Positions 7,276 to 12,681 of a DNA stretch of 12,681 bases are shown here, piece by piece. A model generated the notes under the pieces. It saw only the letters and a program-made list of their open reading frames with translations. It did not search any database and was not told the origin of the DNA. Every line of letters begins with the position of its first letter. The first letter of the stretch is position 1. A program made the translations under genes and the position numbers. Source of the DNA: Candidatus Altimarinota bacterium (GTDB taxonomy: Bacteria; Patescibacteriota; Gracilibacteria; UBA4473). Location of the stretch: assembly GCA_026982915.1 (NCBI GenBank), contig JALWQU010000171.1:1-12681 (forward strand). Reading direction: 5' to 3'.

Positions 7276-8763
7276 TTAAAAATTAAGAAAATCATCCGCT
7301 GTAGCGGTTTCACTTTCAGGTTCTACTATCTTCTTTTTGAAGGTAGAATTACCTTTTTTTAAAAACTCAATGGTTGATTGAACGTCAAACAAATCATTTA
7401 TCGCTGACTGAATTTTGTTAATCACCTCAGCTTTAGCGAGTTTTTCTCTATGAAACTCTGAATCCGTATAAAAGGTAACCTTCATCCCAACTACTTTGGG
7501 AATCGTGGTTAAGAATGATTTTTTTACGAATACAGGCACTTGTGAGGTTTTCAGTATGGCTTCCATTTGTCGGGTGATACCTTCGGCCGTAAACTCAAAA
7601 GAGGTTTCTACTTCTTTTTCCTTAACAGCCTCTATTTGGGGCTTTTCATCACTCGTTTGGGGGATTATTTCTTTCGGCATCTTGGGTGTTATTGGCGCTA
7701 CGGGGAGTGATTCAACCACCGGTTTTGCGGTCGTTGTGGATGGCGTATCTTCAAGCGTGGCCTTTATAACGGCTATTTCCAGTGGTAGCTCAACAATCGG
7801 GGATGTTTTAAGCCGAAATAAGGCTTTTTCTATAAGGTCTATCAGGTTTAAAATACGCTGTAATATCAAGGTATTCTCTAGGTTCTCGATCATTTTGCCT
7901 CGTAAAAAAGATAAAAAATCATGCCCAAAAGTACGAAAATCACCACCTGTCTTCGAGACTGTTTTTAGTATTCCGAGGGTGCTCTCAGTCTCCCCTGCCA
8001 GTAAAGCCTCATAAAATTCTATTAGCAAAGCCGTACTTGAAATTCCCAAGCTAGAACGAACCGCCGATTCGGTTATCTTATTTTCAGTTTCTGCTGACAG
8101 CTGTTCCAGCAAAGAAATCGCGTCTCTCATACCGCCTTCTGATTTTTCAGCGATCAAGCAAAGCGCTTCTTGTTCTATTACAATCCCCTCTTCTTTGGCA
8201 ATATATTCAAGTCGATCAATAAGGGCTTCCAGGGCAAACCTTTCAAAAATAAAAGTCTGACATCGTGAAACAATGGTTTCGGGTAGCTTGTGTATCTCTG
8301 TCGTAGCAAGACAAAAATAAGCGTGATCGGGTGGTTCTTCTAGTGTTTTGAGCAGTGCATTAAAAGCTTCTTTGGTGAGCATATGCACCTCATCGATAAT
8401 ATAGACTTTTCGTTTGGCAACATTCGGCATAAAAGTGATTTTTTCACGAAGGTCACGAATCTCATCAATTCCACGATTGGAGGCTGCATCAATTTCAATA
8501 ACATCAATCAGGCTCCCATTCATGGTATCCACACAAAAAGCACATTTCCCACAAGGATCCCCGTCTTGTAGATCCGTACAATTCAGACCTTTCGCAAAAA
8601 TACGAGCGGTGGAGGTTTTTCCCGTCCCTCGCGATCCCGCAAAAAGATAAGCGTGTGCTGGTTTTTCAAGACTTAACGCATTTTTTAGCGTTTTCTTGAC
8701 GGTTGCTTGTCCGACAAGATCCTGGAAAGTTTGTGGTCGATACTTGAGGAAAAGAGCGGTCAT
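7276..8763 (-). CDS. dnaX: DNA polymerase III clamp-loader subunit tau/gamma
   Basis: 495 residues. DnaX is the ATPase that loads the beta clamp at primed sites during replication. Seen in order: the KYRPQTFQDLVGQ start, Walker A GSRGTGKT (43-50), the zinc-binding cysteines C62, C71, C74, C77, Walker B YIIDEVH (D124, E125), the sensor region TTEIHKLPETI, and the arginine finger in SRC (166-168). Lid and collar domains follow to about 350, then a Pro/Thr-rich linker and a small C-terminal domain (about 390-470) ending in an acidic-aromatic tail, ADDFLNF. It is shorter than E. coli tau (643 residues). A slippery A7 run with a hairpin at codons 468-482 could give a 471-residue short form (see that feature). 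The ATG follows a promoter so closely that the mRNA may be leaderless. First gene of a three-gene unit. Confidence 0.97.
   Translation of the reverse strand: MTALFLKYRPQTFQDLVGQATVKKTLKNALSLEKPAHAYLFAGSRGTGKTSTARIFAKGLNCTDLQDGDPCGKCAFCVDTMNGSLIDVIEIDAASNRGIDEIRDLREKITFMPNVAKRKVYIIDEVHMLTKEAFNALLKTLEEPPDHAYFCLATTEIHKLPETIVSRCQTFIFERFALEALIDRLEYIAKEEGIVIEQEALCLIAEKSEGGMRDAISLLEQLSAETENKITESAVRSSLGISSTALLIEFYEALLAGETESTLGILKTVSKTGGDFRTFGHDFLSFLRGKMIENLENTLILQRILNLIDLIEKALFRLKTSPIVELPLEIAVIKATLEDTPSTTTAKPVVESLPVAPITPKMPKEIIPQTSDEKPQIEAVKEKEVETSFEFTAEGITRQMEAILKTSQVPVFVKKSFLTTIPKVVGMKVTFYTDSEFHREKLAKAEVINKIQSAINDLFDVQSTIEFLKKGNSTFKKKIVEPESETATADDFLNF
7319..7360 (-). promoter_or_regulatory. Candidate -1 ribosomal frameshift cassette in dnaX
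   Basis: Codons read TTA AAA AAA GGT AAT. The heptamer A_AAA_AAA (7360-7354) is in the frame used for -1 slippage. Slipping gives AGG then a TAA stop (7351-7349), i.e. 471 residues instead of 495. Five bases later begins a hairpin: TTCTACCTTC, loop AAAAA, GAAG, a bulge ATA, then GTAGAA (7348-7321), ten base pairs. Slippery run, short spacer, hairpin and immediate stop are also the layout of the known E. coli dnaX signal, but no upstream Shine-Dalgarno-like stimulator is visible here. Confidence 0.5.
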
Positions 8764-8767
8764 GGAA

Positions 8768-8797
8768 TATATAAGAAATTTTTCTCATCCTAACCAA
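8768..8797 (-). promoter_or_regulatory. Candidate dnaX promoter, near-leaderless
   Basis: On the minus strand TTGGTT (8797-8792) and TATATA (8773-8768) are 18 bp apart (or TTATAT at 17 bp). The -10 ends four to five bases before the ATG at 8763, so transcription would start at or within a few bases of the start codon. The rest of the 156-bp divergent gap is very A/T-rich and holds no other clear signal. Confidence 0.45.
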
Positions 8798-8903
8798 TCG
8801 TGGATATTTTTCCAGCTTATCGTCTATAATTTTAGCTATCCTCGAAAAACCAAGAAAAAGCTTTACATTAATTTAAAGTTAATTAAAAGAATATTAACTA
8901 ATT

Positions 8904-8909
8904 TATAAC
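8904..8909 (+). promoter_or_regulatory. Possible -10 for the 8920 gene
   Basis: TATAAC ends 10 nt before the ATG at 8920. The surrounding sequence is almost pure A/T, so the -35 cannot be identified and the call is weak. Another TATAAT at 8825-8830 lies 90 nt upstream and is an alternative. Confidence 0.3.
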
Positions 8910-8919
8910 TTTTTAAAAA

Positions 8920-9471
8920 ATGAAGAACAAACTAATTGCACTATCACTCCTAACGGCTGCATCATCCATTACTAATGCTGCACCAGAGACAGCGGACACC
9001 GATAACTTCAAAAAAGCCTCTATCGAGCTAATTCAAAAAGTTGGTATTCCAAACATAACAGCCAATAAACTTGCCACTAATGTCTGTGAAAAAGTGTACA
9101 AGACTACTATGATAAACGCTGAACTAGACACTGGTGACAATAGCAATACTTACGCTGGTTATTATCAAATGTCTCCAGAAAAACAAGATAAAGTAGATAA
9201 ATATGCCTCAAGCTGTTCAGAGAAATTAGGAAAGAACCTCCTAGAAGAAGGACTCGCTAATAATTACCCTCCAGAAGTTATTGATTATGTAGTTTTTATG
9301 GCTTATCTCGCTAGAAATATTGCAGCCAATGGACCTTCTTACCCAATACCACAAAAAGTTACAAATAGTATCCAAGTTAAAGCGAACCATAGTTCTCCTG
9401 GATTTGGGGATACTCCTACCAAAATTAGCTATACTCATACACCTAACACTAAAAAGCCTAGTGAGTCTTAA
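8920..9471 (+). CDS. Small secreted protein of unknown function
   Basis: 183 residues, not recognised. Residues 1-20 are a signal peptide (KNK, then LIALSLLTAASS, cleavage after TNA). The mature part has two halves: about 28-138, predicted helical, with two cysteines (C56 and C99) that could form one disulphide, and 139-183, low-complexity, rich in Pro, Ser, Thr and Lys and probably disordered. There is no C-terminal membrane segment and no lipobox cysteine after the signal peptide, so the protein should be soluble in the periplasm or outside the cell, unlike the anchored proteins at 1163-3685. No Shine-Dalgarno sequence precedes the ATG. The gene stands alone on the plus strand between two minus-strand units and shares its terminator with rplA. 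Confidence 0.82.
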   Translation: MKNKLIALSLLTAASSITNAAPETADTDNFKKASIELIQKVGIPNITANKLATNVCEKVYKTTMINAELDTGDNSNTYAGYYQMSPEKQDKVDKYASSCSEKLGKNLLEEGLANNYPPEVIDYVVFMAYLARNIAANGPSYPIPQKVTNSIQVKANHSSPGFGDTPTKISYTHTPNTKKPSES

Positions 9472-9497
9472 AAAAGAACTAATCCACCATCTCTAAT

Positions 9498-9528
9498 AAA
9501 AAAAATCACGCTTAAGCGTGATTTTTTT
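9498..9528. terminator. Bidirectional terminator between the 8920 gene and rplA
   Basis: A perfect palindrome with arms TCACGC and GCGTGA around TTAA, flanked by eight As on the left and seven Ts on the right, so either strand reads as hairpin plus U-run. It lies 26 bp after the plus-strand stop codon and 23 bp before the rplA stop codon. Confidence 0.93.
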
Positions 9529-9551
9529 ATAGTTCCTAATGAGTGCTCAAC

Positions 9552-10235
9552 CTAAGCGGGAATTTCTACTTTTATACCGGCTCCCATCGTCGCATTGATG
9601 GAAATATTCTTGATATAATCCCCTTTTTGCCCTGATGGCTTATTATCAATAATCGCTTTAATCATTGATTCTAGATTTTCCACGAGTTTCGCTTCCCCAA
9701 AAGAGAGTTTACCAAAAATCGTATGAACAATACCATTCTTGTCATTTCGAATTTCTAATCGTCCCGCCTTTAACGCTTCAACTACTTTTTCGACCTCTGG
9801 TGAAACTGTACCCGCCTTTGGACTTGGCATTAATCCCTTTGGTCCCAGTACTCGAGCGGCCTTTGCTAAATGTCGCATCATCGCTGGCTCAGCCACAACA
9901 ACATCAAAATCCGTCCAGCCTTTGGCTACTTTTTCTACCAACTCTTCTCCACCAGCCTCTACCGCCCCAGATTTCTTGGCCGCGGCTACTTTTTCCTCCG
10001 AACAGAAAACAACCACTCGAACATCCTTTCCTGTTCCGTTTGGAAGAGTTACATTCGATCGAATTTGTTGATCCGCATGCTTGGGATTAATCCCAAGTGT
10101 AAAATGGACTTCCGCTGTTGCGTCAAATTTTACCGTTGAAAGTGAAGTCATAAGCTTGACAGCTTCTGCCATGGTGTATCGATTTTCTCGATCTATTTTT
10201 TGATCGGCCTTTTTGAGTGATTTTGAACGTTTCAT
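9552..10235 (-). CDS. rplA: 50S ribosomal protein L1
   Basis: 227 residues, close to the usual 225-235. L1 binds 23S rRNA helices 76-78 and forms the mobile stalk that releases deacylated tRNA; in many bacteria it also represses its own operon. The sequence has the typical start (KKADQKIDRENRYTMAEAVKL), the GTGKDVRVVVF motif, the LGPKGLMPSPKAGTV signature (the most conserved segment of L1) and the C-terminal half around SINATMGAGIKVEIPA. It is the second gene of the rplK-rplA pair, 60 nt after rplK, with a candidate L1-binding hairpin in the gap. It ends in TAG, the only non-TAA stop in the window, just before a terminator. No Shine-Dalgarno sequence. Confidence 0.97.
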   Translation of the reverse strand: MKRSKSLKKADQKIDRENRYTMAEAVKLMTSLSTVKFDATAEVHFTLGINPKHADQQIRSNVTLPNGTGKDVRVVVFCSEEKVAAAKKSGAVEAGGEELVEKVAKGWTDFDVVVAEPAMMRHLAKAARVLGPKGLMPSPKAGTVSPEVEKVVEALKAGRLEIRNDKNGIVHTIFGKLSFGEAKLVENLESMIKAIIDNKPSGQKGDYIKNISINATMGAGIKVEIPA

Positions 10236-10251
10236 AGTGTTTTGGGTTAAA

Positions 10252-10288
10252 GTGGTAATAATGTTTTTATAAATAAAACTCCCACGAG
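10252..10288 (-). promoter_or_regulatory. Candidate L1 protein-binding RNA ahead of rplA
   Basis: The minus-strand RNA in the rplK-rplA gap contains CGUGGGAG, followed by a short hairpin (GUUUU paired with AAAAC, 10279-10275 with 10267-10263), then a loop strand AUUAUUA and CCAC. GUGG (10285-10282) pairs with CCAC (10255-10252), giving two helices divided by an asymmetric loop. GUGGGAG on the 5' side agrees with the L1 site in 23S rRNA and in rplK leader mRNAs; the 3' loop strand is a poorer match. Confidence 0.4.
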
Positions 10289-10295
10289 ATAATAA

Positions 10296-10736
10296 TTATT
10301 TGATTTCAGGAATAAGCCCCATTTGTCGAGCTGTTCCCGCAATGATTTTTACAGCGGCATCCATATCATTGGCGTTTAAATCTACCATTTTTATAGTGGC
10401 TACATTTTCCAACTGTTGACGAGTGATTTTACCAATTTTTTCGGTATTAGGACGACTTGATCCTTTGGCCTTTCCAAGTTCTTTCAAAATTAGTTCTGAA
10501 GCGGTTGGTGTTTTGAATTCAAGTTCAAAAGATTTATCTTCGAAAACATAACAAATAACGGGGATCTTGAATCCGTCTTTTTTGAATTTCTCGGTTCCGT
10601 CGTTAAATTGTTGACAAAAAGCCTGAATATTAACGCCGTGCTGTCCCAACACAGGACCAACGGGTGGGGCGGGTGTTGCTGCGCCGGCTTTTAACTGGAT
10701 CTTGAATTTTGATGCGAATGGTTTTGATGGTGGCAT
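10296..10736 (-). CDS. rplK: 50S ribosomal protein L11
   Basis: 146 residues (E. coli L11 has 142). L11 binds the GTPase-associated centre of 23S rRNA and contacts elongation and release factors. The N-terminal domain shows KFKIQLKAGAATPAPPVGPVLGQHGVNI, with the proline-rich motif and the Gly-Gln-His-Gly segment conserved across the family; the C-terminal RNA-binding domain has KGSSRPNTEKIGKIT and ends in the DMDAAVKIIAGTARQMG helix. It lies 115 nt after the helicase gene and 60 nt before rplA. secE and nusG, the common neighbours, are not adjacent. No Shine-Dalgarno sequence; the leader is A-rich. Confidence 0.97.
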   Translation of the reverse strand: MPPSKPFASKFKIQLKAGAATPAPPVGPVLGQHGVNIQAFCQQFNDGTEKFKKDGFKIPVICYVFEDKSFELEFKTPTASELILKELGKAKGSSRPNTEKIGKITRQQLENVATIKMVDLNANDMDAAVKIIAGTARQMGLIPEIK

Positions 10737-10752
10737 TTTTTATGGTTTTTTT

Positions 10753-10781
10753 AAAATAAAAAGTAATAACAGTAGAAGCAA
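10753..10781 (-). promoter_or_regulatory. Candidate rplK promoter
   Basis: On the minus strand TTGCTT (10781-10776), 17 bp, TATTTT (10758-10753), ending 16 nt before the ATG. A second possible pair, TTGACT (10816-10811) with TAAAAA (10793-10788), also at 17 bp, lies further upstream. Either would let rplK-rplA be expressed apart from the helicase. Confidence 0.42.
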
Positions 10782-10825
10782 TTATTATTTTTAAAAAGCT
10801 GGCAAAATATAGTCAATTTCCTATT

Positions 10826-10853
10826 ACAAGCAAGCTTTTTTGCTTGTTTTTTT
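10826..10853 (+). terminator. Hairpin plus T-run after the helicase gene, facing the plus strand
   Basis: ACAAGCAA pairs with TTGCTTGT around GCTTTT, followed by seven Ts on the plus strand. No plus-strand gene precedes it. On the minus strand it directly follows the helicase stop but leads into a non-U sequence, so it would not be a standard intrinsic terminator for that gene. Its real role is uncertain. Confidence 0.4.
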
Positions 10854-12351
10854 AGACTTTATTCGGTCGTGTTCGTCCTCCTTTGGGTGGACGACCTCCA
10901 CCACGCCTGCCCCCGAATCCTCCACCGCCTTTTCGATGACGAAACCCGCTTGAATTATGTCGACCCCATCCACGACCCCTATTCCGCCCATTATAGGCTC
11001 CACCACCTGATCGCGACTTATCTTCATGAATAACTTGGTATTCGTTAATTTCAAAATCTTTGGCATAAGCATCTTTTAGAAGAGATGCAATGATCTCTTC
11101 TGCTGTACCTTCTTCTAGTAACTCTTTCGCCATAGAACGGAGGGCTGTAATATTTTCATTATTAACAATATGTTCAATACGCTCAACAAGGTGTAATTTT
11201 TTCTTTTTAATAATTTCTGCTGGTGATGGCAGTGTCCCCTTTTGCATTTGTACTTTGAGGTTTTTCTCAAAATATCGCAGTCGCCCAACTTCACTCCCAT
11301 TTACAAAAGTAATAGCGGTGCCTTTGTTTCCCGCTCGACCTGTCCGTCCAATTCGGTGTGTATAAATTTCATAATTCTCTGGAAGCGTATAATTGATTAC
11401 GAAATTAAGCGCTGATACGTCAATCCCTCGTGCCGCTACATCCGTAGCCACAAGAATATTGGTTTTTCCGGCTTTAAAGCGGTTAAGGATTTTTTCCCGC
11501 TCGTGTTGATCAACATCCCCATGAATCGCTTCAGCACGCAAATGCTTGGCCGATAACTGAGTCGCTACATGACTCGTATCAGATTTTGTTCGACAAAAAA
11601 CAATCGCGTAAAAGTGTTCTTCGTCTTCCATAATACGACAAAGTGTTTCAAATTTATCCTTATTTTTTACGCAATAATATTTTTGTGTAATATTGGTATT
11701 CGTCATCTCTTTAGCGGCCACTTTCACCAGATCATGATCACCCATATAGTTATTAACGATACTCATAATACTCCGTGGCATGGTCGCGGAGAAAAGTAAT
11801 ACGCGCCTTTTGGGTGGTGTCATCTTTAGTATTTCTTCGATCTCTTCTCGAAACCCAAAATTCAGCATTTCATCCGCTTCATCCAGTACGAAATATCGAA
11901 TTTTATCAAGCCTCAATTTTTTATTACGAATATGGTGTTGCATTCGCCCTGGGGTTCCCACAACGATTTGTGGCGACTTCCGCAAGGCATCGATTTCTTT
12001 TCTCATTGGATTTCCCCCATAAACAACCGTTACGGTTGGAGAATTTTTTACCCCAAAAGAACCGATCTCCTTGGCTACCTGAATCGCTAATTCTCGTGTT
12101 GGGGCTAAAATTATCGCTTGCGTCGTTTTTTCTGAAGCATCAAGCCGTTCCAGCAAAGGTAAGGCAAACGCCGCTGTTTTCCCGGTTCCGGTTTGTGCTT
12201 GTCCGATAATATCCTTATTTCCCGTGAGGAGCAAAGGAATAACCCCTGCTTGAATAGGGCTTGGATGTTTAAAGCCTTTTTGCTCAATAGATTTGAGTAT
12301 ATCCGGTGAGAGCCCTAGATCCGCAAAAGTTGTTTTTGGTGCATCAGTCAT
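10852..12351 (-). CDS. DEAD-box ATP-dependent RNA helicase with RGG-rich tail
   Basis: 499 residues. Unwinds or remodels RNA using ATP; bacterial relatives (CshA, RhlE, DeaD) act in ribosome assembly, mRNA decay and cold adaptation. Motifs seen in order: the F-x2-LGL and KHPSPIQ Q-motif region, Walker A AQTGTGKT (52-59), PTRELA (84-89), TPGR (133-136), DEAD (157-160), SAT (188-190), then ARGIDV and HRIGRTGRAG in the second RecA domain. A helical segment of about 60 residues follows, and residues 448-499 are a Gly/Arg-rich basic tail with several RGG, RGR and GGR repeats, likely an RNA-binding disordered end. There is no DbpA-type RNA-binding domain, so CshA/RhlE-like is a better description than DeaD. 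It precedes rplK-rplA on the same strand, fitting a ribosome-biogenesis role. Confidence 0.95.
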   Translation of the reverse strand: MTDAPKTTFADLGLSPDILKSIEQKGFKHPSPIQAGVIPLLLTGNKDIIGQAQTGTGKTAAFALPLLERLDASEKTTQAIILAPTRELAIQVAKEIGSFGVKNSPTVTVVYGGNPMRKEIDALRKSPQIVVGTPGRMQHHIRNKKLRLDKIRYFVLDEADEMLNFGFREEIEEILKMTPPKRRVLLFSATMPRSIMSIVNNYMGDHDLVKVAAKEMTNTNITQKYYCVKNKDKFETLCRIMEDEEHFYAIVFCRTKSDTSHVATQLSAKHLRAEAIHGDVDQHEREKILNRFKAGKTNILVATDVAARGIDVSALNFVINYTLPENYEIYTHRIGRTGRAGNKGTAITFVNGSEVGRLRYFEKNLKVQMQKGTLPSPAEIIKKKKLHLVERIEHIVNNENITALRSMAKELLEEGTAEEIIASLLKDAYAKDFEINEYQVIHEDKSRSGGGAYNGRNRGRGWGRHNSSGFRHRKGGGGFGGRRGGGRPPKGGRTRPNKV

Positions 12352-12369
12352 TATTTAGTATTTCTTTAT

Positions 12370-12398
12370 TTTATAATATTCTTCGATAATATCCACAA
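12370..12398 (-). promoter_or_regulatory. Candidate helicase promoter
   Basis: On the minus strand TTGTGG (12398-12393), a 17-bp spacer, TATAAA (12375-12370), ending 18 nt before the ATG. The leader is A/T-rich with no Shine-Dalgarno sequence. Confidence 0.5.
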
Positions 12399-12455
12399 AA
12401 TCAAAGTATTAGCAAGGATTATCTATCTTATTTAAACGCTAAAAAGGCTTTTTGC

Positions 12456-12484
12456 TTGATTTTCCACAGAAAGTACGCTAAAAC
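12456..12484 (+). promoter_or_regulatory. Possible aroK promoter
   Basis: TTGATT (12456-12461), 17 bp, TAAAAC (12479-12484), ending 10 nt before the ATG at 12495. The -10 is a poor match; the call rests mainly on spacing. Confidence 0.3.
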
Positions 12485-12494
12485 TGATACACTC

Positions 12495-12681
12495 ATGCAG
12501 AAAAAAAACATCGTACTCATTGGTTTTCGAGGATCAGGAAAAACAACTTTTGGAAAGGCTTTGGCCGAACACTTAAAGCTTCCTTTTGCGGATCTTGATC
12601 GTGAAATTGAATTTTATTTAGGCGAAACTATTGACGATTTTGTTGAAAAACAAGGTTGGCAAAATTTTCGAGAAGTAGAAC
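12495..12681 (+). CDS. aroK: Shikimate kinase (5' part)
   Basis: 62 codons are visible; the gene runs off the window. Shikimate kinase phosphorylates shikimate to shikimate-3-phosphate, the fifth step of chorismate and aromatic amino-acid synthesis. After a short basic start comes the strand NIVLIGF, the Walker A loop GFRGSGKTT (10-18), then PFADLDREIE, where D33 and D35 correspond to the magnesium- and shikimate-binding aspartates, and the GETIDDFVEKQGWQNFREVE stretch with the family's FR-x2-E motif (R59 binds shikimate). It diverges from the helicase across a 143-bp gap. No Shine-Dalgarno sequence precedes the ATG. Another P-loop small-molecule kinase is possible but the FR-x2-E motif favours AroK. 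Confidence 0.9.
   Translation, partial: MQKKNIVLIGFRGSGKTTFGKALAEHLKLPFADLDREIEFYLGETIDDFVEKQGWQNFREVE

Noticed and set aside
7810..7829. Hairpin AAGCC/GGCTT followed by five Ts within dnaX
   Set aside because: Inside coding sequence, only five pairs, and faces the strand opposite to transcription; probably chance.
7496..8014. 172-residue plus-strand frame inside dnaX
   Set aside because: Antisense to well-conserved dnaX codons; low-complexity Ser/Val-rich translation with no recognisable domain.
8696..8908. 70-residue plus-strand frame crossing the dnaX start
   Set aside because: Overlaps the dnaX start and the A/T-rich gap; no domain and no promoter of its own.
10824..11072. 82-residue minus-strand frame at the helicase end
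   Set aside because: Alternate frame through the Gly/Arg-rich tail, whose base composition keeps several frames open.
1..12681. UGA read as glycine (genetic code 25)
   Set aside because: All genes are full length under the standard code, with normal GGN glycine codons and no in-frame TGA.
1..12681. CRISPR array, insertion sequence, tRNA or rRNA gene
   Set aside because: No spaced direct repeats, transposase-like frame, tRNA-like cloverleaf or rRNA segment was seen on either strand by eye.

Overview
The window is an AT-rich bacterial chromosome segment carrying core genes (dnaX, rplK-rplA, a DEAD-box helicase, the start of aroK) mixed with lineage-specific envelope genes. Three traits suggest a Patescibacteria/CPR organism, perhaps near the Gracilibacteria-Peregrinibacteria side. 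First, secreted proteins end in a TG/SG + hydrophobic segment + RR tail. Second, almost no gene has a Shine-Dalgarno sequence; instead A/T-rich leaders or near-leaderless promoters precede the starts. Third, the eleven complete genes with TAA stops and one with TAG include no TGA stop. UGA is not used as glycine either, so the true code-25 Gracilibacteria are excluded as far as this window shows. The placement is inference.

Layout. 1-1055 (-): partial, unrecognised protein with a duplicated beta-rich module, with its own promoter and separated by a terminator (1106-1138) from the next unit. 3685-1163 (-): three-gene unit with a secreted FN3/Ig-like surface protein, an RsuA/RluF-family pseudouridine synthase and a small secreted DUF11-like protein; both secreted proteins have a membrane-anchor-like C-terminus. 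3833-5831 (+): a membrane protein with two GspF/PilC-N-terminal-like modules, then an Lgt-fold protein whose catalytic residues are nearly all replaced. 8763-5806 (-): dnaX, a stand-alone Lrp/AsnC ligand-binding (RAM) domain and a fold-type I aminotransferase, tightly packed. 8920-9471 (+): a small secreted protein of unknown function. 12351-9552 (-): DEAD-box helicase with RGG tail, then rplK and rplA, ending at a bidirectional terminator shared with the secreted-protein gene. 12495-end (+): shikimate kinase start.

How they work together. Genome replication (DnaX clamp loader) is linked to an amino-acid-sensing/transaminating pair; translation genes (L11, L1, helicase, rRNA pseudouridylation) form another theme; and the 1163-5831 region is envelope-oriented. 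The most notable signals are: a dnaX frameshift cassette (A7 slippery run, 5-nt spacer, bulged hairpin, immediate -1 stop) placed near the 3' end of the gene; the Lgt-like protein lacking the residues essential in E. coli Lgt; the GspF-N-duplicated membrane protein next to it; a candidate L1 autoregulatory RNA between rplK and rplA; and a recurring near-leaderless promoter layout.
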